DNA of 64,000 bases from Saprospiraceae bacterium (GCA_016710235.1 JADJLG010000001.1:2903501-2967500); one strand, 5' to 3'; positions 19,639 to 30,716 are shown, numbered from the stretch's first letter. The notes: a model not told the origin generated them from the letters alone. Translations and numbers: made by a program.

Positions 19639-20772
19639 ATGAAGCATTTTCACTTTGTCATACTTTTGGCTGCAATAAGCATTATTTCATGTCGCCAGGG
19701 TAAACCAAAAACTGATCCTGCCTTAAGGCTAACTGAATTGCGGAAGCAGGTGAAAGAATTGAACGATGAGATCGCTACTTTAGAGAAAAATCTAGCTGAT
19801 AGGGACACCACAGGCAGCCAAAACGCTAGAGCAAAATTAGTATCTGTCGATACATTACGCAAACAAAACTTCAAGCATTTTATAGAATTACAGGGATTCG
19901 TAGATGCCAGACAAAACATCTTGGTTGCTCCTCAAATGCCTGGAATAGTTACACGAATTTATGTCAGAGAAGGTGATTATGTGCAAGCTGGCAAAATCCT
20001 AGCCACCCTGGATGGTTCTACAATCCTCAAAGGAATAGAGGAAGTCAAAACGGCGCTTCAGTTGGCACAAACAATGTTTGAAAAACAAAAGAAACTTTGG
20101 GATCAGAACATAGGTAGTGAAGCACAATACCTCCAAGCAAAAGGGCAGAAAGAGCAATTGGAACAAAGACTCCAATCTATGCAATCTCAACTTTCTATGA
20201 CGTACATCAAATCACCTATTTCAGGTACTGTAGACGAGGTAAAATTAAAAATTGGAGAACCTGCATCTCCTGGATTTACAGGTATTCGTGTTGTCAATGC
20301 TTCAGATTTATCTGTTAAGGCAAAATTGAGCGATTTATATGCTAGTAAAATAAAAAAAGGAGACCCTGTAAAATTATATTTCCCAGATTGGGATAAAGAA
20401 TTTGACTCCAAATTAATTTATGCTGGCCAAACGGTTAGTGCCAATTCTCGTACAATTCAAATCGAAGCACAATTGCCAAAGGTTAAGCAAAAATTTCTTG
20501 CTAATCAAGTTGTCAAAATGAAAATAAATGACAAAGAATTGAAAAATGCCATCGTGGTTCCTAGTAATATTATTCAGAAAAGTATAGATGGAGAAGATTA
20601 TGTTCTGGTAGCTGAAAAAAATGGTGGCAATTGGTACGCTAAGAAGAAAATAGTGGTTGTTTCCGCTAGTTATAATGGAGAATCGGTGATTTCCTCTGGA
20701 CTTAATGCTAGTGAAGCATTTATTAAAACAGGATATAGTGAAATCGTAGATGGACAATTGATCCAACTTTAA
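19639..20772 (+). CDS. RND efflux membrane-fusion lipoprotein (HlyD/AcrA family)
   Basis: Periplasmic adaptor of a tripartite efflux pump, 377 residues. The start at ATG 19639 gives a lipoprotein signal (MKHFHFVILLAAISIISC), with the cysteine as the lipid anchor. A leucine/glutamate-rich coiled coil follows, then the lipoyl half (YVREGDYVQAGKILATLDG), a helical hairpin, the second lipoyl half (YIKSPISGTVDEVKLKIGE) and a beta-barrel. It is 30 bases upstream of the RND permease and surely partners it. No outer-membrane TolC-like gene is adjacent. Confidence 0.93.
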   Translation: MKHFHFVILLAAISIISCRQGKPKTDPALRLTELRKQVKELNDEIATLEKNLADRDTTGSQNARAKLVSVDTLRKQNFKHFIELQGFVDARQNILVAPQMPGIVTRIYVREGDYVQAGKILATLDGSTILKGIEEVKTALQLAQTMFEKQKKLWDQNIGSEAQYLQAKGQKEQLEQRLQSMQSQLSMTYIKSPISGTVDEVKLKIGEPASPGFTGIRVVNASDLSVKAKLSDLYASKIKKGDPVKLYFPDWDKEFDSKLIYAGQTVSANSRTIQIEAQLPKVKQKFLANQVVKMKINDKELKNAIVVPSNIIQKSIDGEDYVLVAEKNGGNWYAKKKIVVVSASYNGESVISSGLNASEAFIKTGYSEIVDGQLIQL

Positions 20773-20802
20773 AAATTAATTCTATTCATTAGCCACTGAC
20801 AT

Positions 20803-23800
20803 ATGAATATCGGACAAATCAAAGAATTAGGATTTACCAAATGGTGTATTAACAACTCTACTTCGGTCTATATTTTCACCATCATTATATGCTTGGCGGG
20901 ATATATTGCATATGAAAGAATTCCCAAAGAGCTTTTTCCTGATATTGTTGTACCCACTATTTCAATTGCGACTATCTATCCAGGCGCAACTCCGCAAGAT
21001 GTAGAGAATTTGATCAGTAAGCCCATTGAAAAGCAACTCAAATCTATTAATGGAGTTAAAAAAATCAGTAGCTCCTCTGTTTCTGACTTTTCTTTGGTAA
21101 TCGCAGAATTCTCTACCGATTTGGATCCTAAATTATGCAAACAAAGGGTTAGCGATGCTGTTGACAAAGCCAAGAAAGATTTGCCTGACGACTTAAAGGA
21201 AGATCCCAATATTCAGGAATTTGATTTCAGTGAAATTCCAATTATGAATATCAATATAGCAGGAGATTTTCCATTGGATCGAATTAAATTTTTTGCCGAT
21301 CAGTTGAAAGACAGAATTGAATCCAACAAAGAAATTACCCGTGTTGATATAGTTGGAGGAGTTGACCGTGAAATTCAAATCAATGTGGATCTGTACCGCA
21401 TGAATGCTGCCGGAATCACTTTTGGAGATATTGAATCCGCAGTCATGAGACAGAACCTCAATATTTCTGGAGGAGAGCTTAAAGTTGGTGACCTTCGCAG
21501 AAATATTCGAATTACCGGAGAGTTTGATCACCCTGATGATATTTCCAATATCGTTGTGAGGTCTTTTCTAGGAAATATCGTTTATATTAAGGATATAGCT
21601 GAAGTAAAAGATGGATTTAAAGAAAAACAAGATTTTGCCAGACTGGATGGCAAGCCGGTAGTCACGATGAATGTCATTAAAAGAAGTGGAACAAATCTCA
21701 TCGAAGCTACAGATAAGATCTATACAATTATAAATGAATTTAAAAAAAATAAATTTCCTGAAGGTCTTCACATTAAAGTAACAGGTGATACCTCTGAAAA
21801 TACCAGAGTCCAACTCCACGATCTATTGAATACAGTAATTCTTGGTTTTATATTCGTAGTAGTGATTCTCATGTTCTTTATGGGATTTACGAATGCCTTT
21901 TTTGTGGGACTGGCTGTACCTCTTTCTTGTATGCTTGCATTTTTAGTAATGCCTGGACTGGGCATGAGTCTAAATGTGATTGTTTTGTTTTCATTTTTAC
22001 TGGCTCTGGGTATAGTTGTTGATGATGCAATAGTAGTCATTGAGAACACGCACCGGATCTTTCACCAACACAAAGAGTATTCTATCCAGCAAGCAGCTTC
22101 GTATGCTGCGGGGGAAGTGTTCGTACCGGTTCTAACGGGTACGCTGACAACTTTGATGCCCTTTGTTCCATTGCTATTCTGGCCAGGTATTATAGGAAAA
22201 TTCATGAGCAACCTCCCTGTGACATTGATCATTACATTGGGAGCCTCACTTTTTGTCGCTTATGTGATGAATCCAGTTTTTGCTGTGAGTTTTATGAATA
22301 GAGAAGACCATTTACAGAGAGGAAAATGGAAAGATTATCGTAGAGCTTTTATTCTCTTAAGTGTTGTTGCATTACTAGGTTATTTAAAGCTTGGAGTTGG
22401 CTTAGGCAATTTTGCTGTTTTCTGCATGTTGCTCATAGTGCTTTATCATTTATTTATTGAAAAATGGATCCACCTCTATCAAGACAATATCTGGCCTAAA
22501 GTAACCACTTATTATAGAAAAATATTGTCTTTTTTTATGAAGGGATATAGGCCTATTTTCGTGGTTGTATCAGCTATATTATTTTTAATATTAAGCTGGA
22601 TGTTTTATTTATCCACAAATCCAAAAGTTGAAACATTTCCTAACGGTGAACCCAATTTTGCTTTAGTGTATTGCAAAATGCCTATGGGTACAGACGCCAG
22701 AGTAACAGATTCAATTACGAGGATAATAGAAGACAGAGTTTATAAAGTTATTGGCAAAGAAAATCCAATTGTGACGTCAGTGATTTCAAACGTTGGTCTT
22801 GGAGCAGGTGATCCTGACAATCCGGATCGGGTAGCTACTCCACACAAGAGTAAAGTAACGGTTGCTTTTGTAAAATTTGCAGAAAGACATGGCAAGTCAA
22901 CTCAGGAAGTTTTAAATGCTATTCGCAGTGAGTTTTCCAATGGAATAGCTGGTGCAGAAATTTCTGTAGAAAAAGAAAGAAACGGCCCACCTACCGGAAA
23001 ACCTATCAGCATTGAGATAAGTGGAGATGATTTTGATGTTTTAAGTCGTTTGGGTAATATTTTAACAAATAAAATTAGTGAAGCAGGAATCCAGGGAATT
23101 GAGGGCTTAATTTCGGATTTGCAAATCAGCAAACCCGAAATTATTTTAGACATAGATGAAGAGAAAGCACAAAGAGAAGGAGTGACGGTGGCTCAGGTAG
23201 CAATGGAAATTAGAACTGCTTTATTTGGTAAAGAAGTTTCTAAATTTAGGGATAAGAATGATGATGCACCTATCCAGTTGCGTTTAAAAGAAATGGACAG
23301 GCATAAAGTAGAAGAGCTTCTCAATTTGGAAATATCTTTTATGGATATGTCAACCGGACAATTTAAACAAATCCCTATTTCTTCTATAGCGTCAACAAAA
23401 TATGGTACCTCAATAAACTCCATAAACCGAAAGAACCAGAAAAGACTCATTACATTATCCTCAGATGTTTCTGCGGGAGCAAATGCTGCTGCAATCATGG
23501 GAGACATCCAGAAAATTGCAGCGTCACTCGAAAAACCAGAAGGATACGAATTCTCCTTTACTGGAGATCAGGAAGCAATGAATGAAACCATCGACTTTTT
23601 TGGTGTAGCCTTTCCCGCTGCACTTGCATTTATGTTTTTGATATTGGTTACCCAATTCAATTCAGCAGTAAAACCAGTTTTAATCTTCTCGACAGTATTA
23701 TTCAGTCTAATTGGTATTGCTCTGGGATTTGGCCTTTTCAAGATGACAATGAGTGTGGTGATGAGCGGTGTAGGAATATTTGCACTTGCCGGAATCGTGG

Positions 23801-24180
23801 TGAGGAATGGTATACTATTAGTTGAGTTCATCGATGAATTAAGGACACGCGGTTATGATGTGGTACATGCTGCAATTGAAGGTGGAGCTACCCGATTAAC
23901 TCCTGTGATTTTAACAGCCCTTTCTGCTATTTTGGGTTTGATACCATTGGCAATTGGGTTGAATATGGATTTCGAGAGCTTGTTCTCACATTTTGATCCT
24001 AAATTCTTCTTAGGAGGTGACAATGTTGCTTTTTGGGGACCTTTAGCCTGGACAATGATATTCGGTCTGATCGTCGCCACATTTTTGACGCTCCTGGTGT
24101 TGCCAACCTTGTACGTTTTGGCTTATAAAACTAAATATTGGTTTAAAAGAAAATCAGAACGAATATTGAAGAGTGTTTGA
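20803..24180 (+). CDS. RND efflux transporter permease
   Basis: Inner-membrane proton-driven pump of 1125 residues. It begins with the cytoplasmic helix and first membrane segment (TSVYIFTIIICLAGYIAYERI), then PTISIATIYPGATPQDVENL, which opens the porter domain. The central TM block includes ALGIVVDDAIVVIENTHRI, where the paired aspartates are the family's proton relay. A second TM block contains MSGVGIFALAGIVVRNGILL. Length and duplicated layout fit AcrB/CusA relatives. Substrate cannot be predicted, but the CusA methionine cluster is not evident. Confidence 0.95.
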   Translation: MNIGQIKELGFTKWCINNSTSVYIFTIIICLAGYIAYERIPKELFPDIVVPTISIATIYPGATPQDVENLISKPIEKQLKSINGVKKISSSSVSDFSLVIAEFSTDLDPKLCKQRVSDAVDKAKKDLPDDLKEDPNIQEFDFSEIPIMNINIAGDFPLDRIKFFADQLKDRIESNKEITRVDIVGGVDREIQINVDLYRMNAAGITFGDIESAVMRQNLNISGGELKVGDLRRNIRITGEFDHPDDISNIVVRSFLGNIVYIKDIAEVKDGFKEKQDFARLDGKPVVTMNVIKRSGTNLIEATDKIYTIINEFKKNKFPEGLHIKVTGDTSENTRVQLHDLLNTVILGFIFVVVILMFFMGFTNAFFVGLAVPLSCMLAFLVMPGLGMSLNVIVLFSFLLALGIVVDDAIVVIENTHRIFHQHKEYSIQQAASYAAGEVFVPVLTGTLTTLMPFVPLLFWPGIIGKFMSNLPVTLIITLGASLFVAYVMNPVFAVSFMNREDHLQRGKWKDYRRAFILLSVVALLGYLKLGVGLGNFAVFCMLLIVLYHLFIEKWIHLYQDNIWPKVTTYYRKILSFFMKGYRPIFVVVSAILFLILSWMFYLSTNPKVETFPNGEPNFALVYCKMPMGTDARVTDSITRIIEDRVYKVIGKENPIVTSVISNVGLGAGDPDNPDRVATPHKSKVTVAFVKFAERHGKSTQEVLNAIRSEFSNGIAGAEISVEKERNGPPTGKPISIEISGDDFDVLSRLGNILTNKISEAGIQGIEGLISDLQISKPEIILDIDEEKAQREGVTVAQVAMEIRTALFGKEVSKFRDKNDDAPIQLRLKEMDRHKVEELLNLEISFMDMSTGQFKQIPISSIASTKYGTSINSINRKNQKRLITLSSDVSAGANAAAIMGDIQKIAASLEKPEGYEFSFTGDQEAMNETIDFFGVAFPAALAFMFLILVTQFNSAVKPVLIFSTVLFSLIGIALGFGLFKMTMSVVMSGVGIFALAGIVVRNGILLVEFIDELRTRGYDVVHAAIEGGATRLTPVILTALSAILGLIPLAIGLNMDFESLFSHFDPKFFLGGDNVAFWGPLAWTMIFGLIVATFLTLLVLPTLYVLAYKTKYWFKRKSERILKSV

Positions 24181-24193
24181 GTGTAAGATTTAA

Positions 24194-25450
24194 TTATCCT
24201 TCGCTGTCGTCAAGCTTCAATTCGATTTCTGTAATTTCCGGCCAAATTCCAACTCGACCTGAAAAACCGAGAAATCCATATCCACGATTGACATTCAGGT
24301 ATTTACCTTTCTCATTGTAAAGACCGGCCCATTTTGGATAAACATACTTAACCGGGCTCCATTTTAACCAAGGAAATTCAACACCCATCTGCATTCCGTG
24401 AGTATGACCTGACAATGTGATATGAATATGTTCTGAGTGCGGTATTACTTTTTGATCGAAATGAGTCGGATCGTGAGACATCAAAATTTTAAACTCATTT
24501 GAAGCGACATCAGTTAAAGCAAGATCTAAATCGCCATATTTGACAAATCGCGTACCCCAATTTTCAACGCCAATGAGACGGATGCTCTCTCCTCCCCTTT
24601 CAATTTTTACAGATTGGTTTCTTAACAATGTAAAATCAATTTCACGATGACATTTGATCAAATCATTGAAATTTTCTTCTTTGGCTTCTTGTGTCGACCA
24701 TCTTGCATAATCACCATAATCGTGGTTACCTAAGATTGAATATTTTGCATCTTTAGCTTTAATCTGTTTAAAAATATCTTTCCATGGCTCAAACTCAGAA
24801 GCATAAGTATTCACAAGATCGCCTGTAAAAAGTACCAGGTCAGCTTCACGTTCATTAATAAGATCTATTCCTTTCTCAACTCCGTTTTTGTCATCAAAAC
24901 TACCAGAATGAATGTCAGATATCTGCACTATTTTATACCCATCAAATGATTTAGGTAAATCTTTAAATTTCAGTACATACTTAAAAACCTGATACCTATA
25001 CTTCCCTTTGGTAGCTCCGTAAATAAATGAAACGAAAGGTACCAGAGCGACCACTGCAGCAGACTGAAGTAAAAACATCCTTCTTCCCGGAATATCTCCT
25101 TTCAGGCCAGAGGCACCTAAAGCAATCGATGTCCATCCAGCTTCTATCAACCTTACCGTATCGCCCACCAACAGAAAAAGCAGAAAAACAACTTTAGATA
25201 CTATGACTGCTAAAAATAAACTCAAAGCCCACTTGCCAAAAAAATTGGGTTGATGAGTTTTGAAATAAAAATAAACTCCGGCCACTGTCAAAATTGGCAG
25301 CAAAATTGTAATCCCCCAATAGGTAAGAGGTAACCATAGTTTATCTGCCCAATCAAATGAATTTTCTAAAACTTGTCTTAGACCACCGTAAATGTAGTTT
25401 TCTGCATATAAAATAAGTAGAATCGTCAGTATTAGATATATAATGCTCAT
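24194..25450 (-). CDS. Membrane-bound metallophosphoesterase (YkuE-like)
   Basis: A protein of 418 residues with about four N-terminal membrane segments and a C-terminal calcineurin-like phosphoesterase domain. The metal ligands are seen in order as KIVQISDIHSGSF, DLVLFTGDLVNT, YSILGNHDYGDY, LMSHDP and ITLSGHTHGMQ. It probably cleaves a phosphoester or UDP-lipid at the membrane; YkuE-type enzymes are the closest by layout. It converges with the RND operon with only 13 bases between the stops. Confidence 0.9.
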   Translation of the reverse strand: MSIIYLILTILLILYAENYIYGGLRQVLENSFDWADKLWLPLTYWGITILLPILTVAGVYFYFKTHQPNFFGKWALSLFLAVIVSKVVFLLFLLVGDTVRLIEAGWTSIALGASGLKGDIPGRRMFLLQSAAVVALVPFVSFIYGATKGKYRYQVFKYVLKFKDLPKSFDGYKIVQISDIHSGSFDDKNGVEKGIDLINEREADLVLFTGDLVNTYASEFEPWKDIFKQIKAKDAKYSILGNHDYGDYARWSTQEAKEENFNDLIKCHREIDFTLLRNQSVKIERGGESIRLIGVENWGTRFVKYGDLDLALTDVASNEFKILMSHDPTHFDQKVIPHSEHIHITLSGHTHGMQMGVEFPWLKWSPVKYVYPKWAGLYNEKGKYLNVNRGYGFLGFSGRVGIWPEITEIELKLDDSEG

Positions 25451-25562
25451 GTAATTTTTTTTCGATTAAAAGATATTAAGATTTGATTTCTGAATCAATA
25501 ATCACAATAAACCAAATTAAGTTTCAATTAAGTTCAATTCATATCTTATTGATATCTTAATA

Positions 25563-26852
25563 CTATTTAGTCTGTTCATTTTCCATGGTTTGAAATGGTT
25601 TTATCCATAGTCTGAGCCCTTGATCAAAAAAAAGATAAGACCAAAACCAGTTGAACAATACTTGCAATTTCTTCTTTGCACCAATGAGAAAATAAATATG
25701 AACTCCAAGCCACATGCTCCAAGCAGCAAATCCACTCATAAATAAATTACCTTTCTCAGCGACAGCTTTATTGCGGCCAATAGTGGCTAAAGAGCCCTTA
25801 TCCAAGTATCTAAATGGCGTATTACTTTCACCTTTGATTTGCATCCAAAGGCTTTTTGCCAAGTATTCGCCCTGTTGTATTGCCACCGGCGCGACCTGGG
25901 GAAGTGAACCTCCGGCTTCTAACTGAGCAACATCTCCAATTGCAAAAACATTAGTTTGGCTCTTTACTTTCAAAAATTCATCCACAAAGATTCTTCGCGA
26001 CTTTTGATCTATAAAATTCTCCAAGCCTTTAATAGGAGTCGCAATAATTCCTGCTGCCCAAATAACTTTCTTAGCCAAAATTTTTACTCCATTTTGCAAA
26101 ACTACGCCACTTTCATCCAACTCCATCACCCTACTATTCAAATGAACTTTAACATCCATGTCGATTAAATTTTTCAAAGCTTTAGCACTGGCTTTGTTGC
26201 TCATTGCATTCAAAACCCGATCTGTAGATTGTACAAGATGGATATCCATACTCCGAAAATTGAGCTCTTTATAGTCATTTGGCAGCACATGATCTCTAAG
26301 CTCAGCAAGCGCTCCTGCAAGCTCCACGCCCGTTGGGCCTGCACCCACGATCACTATATCAAGAAGATATTGTCTTTTATCTGCATTATCTTCCAAAACA
26401 GCAAGTTCAAAATCTTCAATAATTCTATTTCTCATGGAAATCGCTTCAGAAACTGATTTTAAAGGCAAACTGAATTTTGAAAAATTTTTGTTTCCATAGT
26501 AGAAATTTCCTGCACCTGTTGCGATTACCAGATAATCATAATTTACATGTCCTGCATTAGTCAACAACTTTTGATTTAAGGTATCTACCTCCTTTACATC
26601 GCAAACTCTGACATATACATTGGTATAATTTGAAAATATCTTTCGTAATGGAAAACAAATTGAGCTAGGCTCTAAGCCACTCATTGCCACTTGATAGAAA
26701 AGCGGCTGAAACTGATGATAATTGTTTTTATCCAGTAATACGATCTGCACATCTCTCTTAGCTAAATGCTTTGCAAGATTAATACCTCCAAACCCGCCCC
26801 CTACAATTACTATTCTCGGTTTACCAATTTCAGGTAAGTTAATTCTTTGCAT
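25563..26852 (-). CDS. ndh: Type II NADH dehydrogenase (NDH-2)
   Basis: Single-subunit, non-proton-pumping NADH:quinone oxidoreductase, 429 residues. The FAD-binding GGGFGGINLAKHL is at residue 18 onward, and the NADH-binding VGAGPTGVELAGAL is near residue 170. FAIGDVAQLE closes the FAD site, and VAIQQGEYLAKSL follows at the quinone region. A hydrophobic stretch near the C-terminus (MWLGVHIYFLIG) probably attaches it to the membrane. One base separates its start from the upstream DCC gene, so the two are one transcription unit. Confidence 0.94.
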   Translation of the reverse strand: MQRINLPEIGKPRIVIVGGGFGGINLAKHLAKRDVQIVLLDKNNYHQFQPLFYQVAMSGLEPSSICFPLRKIFSNYTNVYVRVCDVKEVDTLNQKLLTNAGHVNYDYLVIATGAGNFYYGNKNFSKFSLPLKSVSEAISMRNRIIEDFELAVLEDNADKRQYLLDIVIVGAGPTGVELAGALAELRDHVLPNDYKELNFRSMDIHLVQSTDRVLNAMSNKASAKALKNLIDMDVKVHLNSRVMELDESGVVLQNGVKILAKKVIWAAGIIATPIKGLENFIDQKSRRIFVDEFLKVKSQTNVFAIGDVAQLEAGGSLPQVAPVAIQQGEYLAKSLWMQIKGESNTPFRYLDKGSLATIGRNKAVAEKGNLFMSGFAAWSMWLGVHIYFLIGAKKKLQVLFNWFWSYLFFDQGLRLWIKPFQTMENEQTK

Positions 26853-26853
26853 T

Positions 26854-27252
26854 TTATTTAATTACTCTTCCTGAAAATTCCAGACTCGATGTACAATGAT
26901 CTGGAAGCATCCATCGAAATTTGTGTCTATATTTTGCAATGAAACAGTAAATTTTATCTCTCAACACTAATGGTATAATTTTCATAATAAAGCCTAATAA
27001 AATCCAAGGAGATCCATCGAGATTCAATAATATTTGTCTTACTGCTTCTGATTTAGAAAATAATTCCTTTTGATGATAAATGAAAACTGATTCTATTTCA
27101 AAAGTAACTGTGGTTGATTTTAATAGTTCGATCAAATGATCACTTTTATAGTCTGCGAATAAAAATTTTCTGTTCCGATCCCTATTCATTACAAATATTG
27201 CCAAATAGTTACAGAATAAACAGGTAGTATCCAGAAAAATTACACTTTTCAT
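26854..27252 (-). CDS. DCC-family (DUF393) thiol-disulfide oxidoreductase-like protein
   Basis: A small protein of 132 residues from ATG 27252 (an earlier in-frame start at 27270 adds six). The N-terminus MKSVIFLDTTCLFCNYLAIF matches the DCC family's DGxCxxC region, keeping the CxxC but with TTC in place of the usual DGxC. The later RQILLNLDGSPWILLGF segment is also DCC-like. Function is unknown; a redox role beside NDH-2 is only inferred from the one-base spacing. Confidence 0.8.
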   Translation of the reverse strand: MKSVIFLDTTCLFCNYLAIFVMNRDRNRKFLFADYKSDHLIELLKSTTVTFEIESVFIYHQKELFSKSEAVRQILLNLDGSPWILLGFIMKIIPLVLRDKIYCFIAKYRHKFRWMLPDHCTSSLEFSGRVIK

Positions 27253-27349
27253 GCCTATATATAATAACAAATAAGTAGAATTTTTGTTTTATGATCGCTT
27301 ATTTAGGCAAATAATTGATTTTCAAAACAATCATTAAAATAAACCATCA

Positions 27350-28597
27350 ATGGATTACCAAGTATTTTCAACATGTGCTGACAGATTTATGAGATATGTT
27401 AAAATTGACACTCAAGCAGATCCCTATTCTTCCAGCTCTCCTTCAACTGAAAAACAGCTGGATTTGAGTCGATTATTATTGAACGAACTTTTAGCAGCAG
27501 GGATTGGCGCTGAAATTACAGCTCAGGGGTATGTATATGCACATTTAGAGGCGACTGTAGAAAATCCCGGCCCTGGCATCTTCTTTTGCGCTCACGTGGA
27601 CACTGCTCCGGATTGTAGTGGAACAAATGTAAAACCTATCCTGCATACCAATTATTCAGGAAACGAATTCATGCTTCCTGATGACAAAAGTATAATAATT
27701 AGTCCTGTTGAGTTCCCTGAACTGACAGGTAAGTTGGGAGAAGATATCATTACCGCCTCAGGATTGACACTTTTGGGTGCAGATGACAAAGCGGGTGTTA
27801 CGGCGATCATGGAGGCAGCATTATTCATGAATTCACATCCGGAAATAGGGAGGCCCGCTGTGGATATACTTTTCACTACAGATGAAGAAATAGGTAGAGG
27901 TGTGAATCATTTCAACCCCAATCTGATGAAAAGTAAATATGGGTACACGCTTGATGGGGGTGAACTAGGAAGTATTGAAGATGAAACATTTTCTGCCGAC
28001 GGATGCTCAATTCGAATCACGGGAGTAGCAACTCATCCCGGTTATGCTAAAGAGAAAATGCAAAATGCGATCAAAATTGTGTCACTCATCATTTCATCCC
28101 TACCTACCACTAAAGATTCTCCAGAATCTACTGAAGGTCGAAGTGGTTTTATCCATCCTACCAAAATAGAATCAAGTCTGGAAACCGGCACCATAGACTT
28201 GATCATCAGAGACTTCAATACTCAAAATCTGAAATATTACCACGAGCTGCTGCAAGGGATATGCGAATCCAGTGTAAAAGCATTTCCGGGTTCGAGTTTT
28301 GAAATTGAATTCAAGGAGCAATACAGGAATATGAATGAAATTATACAGAATCATCCATATGTCTGCAGCTATGCAATTGAAGCGATGCAGAATCTAGGCA
28401 TTGAGCCAAAGAAATCTTTAATAAGAGGTGGAACTGATGGATCCAGGCTATCATTTATGGGCTTTCCCTGCCCAAATTTATTTGCAGGTGAACATGGCAT
28501 ACATTCTAAAAAAGAATGGGTTTCTGTTCAAGATATGCAAAAGGCAGCAGCTGTAATAGTCAAAACAAGCGAGCTTTGGTCAAAACACAGATCATGA
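27350..28597 (+). CDS. pepT: Peptidase T (tripeptidase)
   Basis: Zinc aminotripeptidase of the M20B family, 415 residues. Metal and catalytic motifs are visible: FFCAHVDTAPD (H82, D84), LGADDKAGV, TTDEEIGRG, YTLDGGELG and GGTDGSRLSFMG. Length is close to that of E. coli PepT. It is cytoplasmic and releases N-terminal residues from tripeptides. It is a single gene read away from the ndh unit, with the shared upstream gap of about 100 bases holding both promoters. Confidence 0.97.
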   Translation: MDYQVFSTCADRFMRYVKIDTQADPYSSSSPSTEKQLDLSRLLLNELLAAGIGAEITAQGYVYAHLEATVENPGPGIFFCAHVDTAPDCSGTNVKPILHTNYSGNEFMLPDDKSIIISPVEFPELTGKLGEDIITASGLTLLGADDKAGVTAIMEAALFMNSHPEIGRPAVDILFTTDEEIGRGVNHFNPNLMKSKYGYTLDGGELGSIEDETFSADGCSIRITGVATHPGYAKEKMQNAIKIVSLIISSLPTTKDSPESTEGRSGFIHPTKIESSLETGTIDLIIRDFNTQNLKYYHELLQGICESSVKAFPGSSFEIEFKEQYRNMNEIIQNHPYVCSYAIEAMQNLGIEPKKSLIRGGTDGSRLSFMGFPCPNLFAGEHGIHSKKEWVSVQDMQKAAAVIVKTSELWSKHRS

Positions 28598-29228
28598 TGT
28601 TAATCTTGCCACTTGTCAAGCAGTAGTTTGACTGAGAATATGTTAATTGGCATTCTTCTGAAATATCCAGATAGATTGAAAAAATAGGTGGTAAAGATGA
28701 CGCTATCAGAATCTCACTAAAAATCAGAAGTAGCCTTAAAGGTATATCCGGACTTATTGGCAGGACTGTTTAGTTTCTAATTGATTAAATCAGAAACTCT
28801 TCCAGGCCTGCCAATGAGCACTTATTGCCATCCGGCAGATGTATTCATAATGGGTCTTGGCATAGTTAACCTTTAGCTGTATATTTACTTCTTCCAATCA
28901 TAATGCAGGAAAAAGTCTTGTCTGAAGATTCCTTCAAACCTAACCTTTAAGCTGCAAATCTTTTTACTTCATTACTCTGGACATTACCAGATGAATTATA
29001 GAGCAATTATACAGCATCTACACAAACCAACAATACGATTTTGAGCAACGCTGACAAGTTTACGAGTAACGCAAACTATTGTAAAATCACAGTAACAAAG
29101 ATGGGACTAAAGCATTAATAGCATAAAAAAAAACTTATCTTGCATGACCAAATTCGATCTAATTGTTTAAAGAAATTTACAAATATTATTCGCTATTTAC
29201 TCACCAATTTCTAAGAGATCTTGGGTTT
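28598..29228 (+). other. Non-coding gap between pepT and the interrupted sensor gene
   Basis: About 630 bases with no supported gene in any frame. It holds one clear nested hairpin (28756-28815) and otherwise featureless DNA. It may be decayed sequence or the leader of the sensor gene. Confidence 0.5.
28756..28815. repeat. Nested inverted repeat (hairpin)
   Basis: Outer arms ATTGGCAGG (28756-28764) and CCTGCCAAT (28807-28815) pair perfectly. Inside them AGTTTCT (28772-28778) pairs with AGAAACT (28792-28798). No T-run follows, so it is not a classical terminator. It could be a palindromic repeat element or an RNA structure. Confidence 0.6.
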
Positions 29229-30716
29229 ATGTGCTACTTTATATTTATAGCCTTGGAAGTTTTAGTCTTCTCAGTCCAAATGTTTTCACAAAATAGAACG
29301 ATTACAAAATTAGGAGCGCCTGATAGAATATATACCGAAGAAGACGGACTCATTTCAAACTCATGTTATGGCTTAACACAGGATTTAGATGGTTTTATTT
29401 GGATATACTCGGAAAATGGAATAAGTAAGTTTGATGGACATACATTCAAAAACTTTACAACCGCTGATGGTCTAAACTCCAATAATGTATGGATGATCAG
29501 TGTCGATAGCATGAACCGAAAATGGATCCATACCGATGAAAAAAGACTTGATTATATCTTAGATGATAAAATATATGAAGGAGTAGTTATTCCAAATTAT
29601 CGCCTTGCTCTATTGGTACCAATTTCAAAGTCAAATTTAGCTTCCTTTGAACAAAGTCGGGAAATTAATTTTATAATTCAAGATTCATTTTATGGAAATA
29701 AAGATATTCCAACACTTAAAATTATAAATCAGATTTTCCCCTATTCTATTCTTGATTACTTTAAAGTTCGCATATTAGGAATAGCCGATTCTGTACAAGT
29801 GATAGACAATAATCATCAAAAACAATGGACTATTGGAACAAGCGGAGAATATAGGACACCAGTGTATGTAAACAATACTATACAACTAACAAGACAAGAA
29901 GGAATTGATATTTTCGATAGAAATGGGAAATGCTCCACAATTGAATTTCCTAAAAATATACAATCAAGCAGAGGAATGATGGACAAAAATAAAAATATCT
30001 GGCTTTCCACGAAACAAAATGGTTTATTTCTGTATTACAATTCAAACATAACTAATCACTCTTTCAATGAGTTACATAAGCTTGACTTTATCGAAAAGTT
30101 AAAATTCGATCAGGTATTCTGTTATTCAAACAGTAAGGATGAAATTTACTTATTTAATCAAAGTAACAGGTCATTCTCGAAGCTAATTAGCGCACCTAAT
30201 TGCAAATTTTTGACTAAAGTAAATAACTACCTTTTAGTATCAAGGTATACAATGCCATTCATTTATGAATTTCCACTGACAAAAAATCGGCCCTCATTAG
30301 AAACTTATTTATCAAAGGAAACCACGATAGAATCATATGCAACTCAACATTTCTATGGAAATTTATTGCTCACTCTTGAATCACATGCAAATAGTATATA
30401 CTTAATCAACACAAAGCACAAACCTTGGCAAACAAAGAAACTTTACACATGGAACTCCCGCCCAAAATGGATGGAAATTGATACAATCAGTAAGGAAGTA
30501 TATATTTGTGTGAACAATAATATTTTCATTATGAATTCCACATTCAGGGTGGTAGATACTATCCCTATTCGCCTCGAAAACGATATCACAAACCAAACAA
30601 TTCATGATATTGATTTTAAGAACACAACCATTTATATTGCTGCGAATGATATAATTTACCAGGTCGCCAAGCAATTTACTAAAAAACTTCACGAATTCAA
30701 AAATGTAATTGGCTGA
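29229..30716 (+). pseudogene. Sensor kinase, N-terminal propeller fragment (gene broken by IS30 insertion)
   Basis: Upstream half of a two-component regulator-propeller sensor. From ATG 29229 it has a signal-like helix, then YTEEDGLISNSCYGLTQDLD and repeated W-I/W-G propeller strands typical of Reg_prop blades. The frame ends in TGA at 30714, eleven bases before the IS30 insertion point. When the element and one target copy are removed by eye, this frame still does not join the kinase frame: it stops at 30714, and the downstream frame has a TAG at 31788. The gene therefore shows damage beyond the insertion itself. The C-terminal half is at 31791-33107. Confidence 0.8.
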
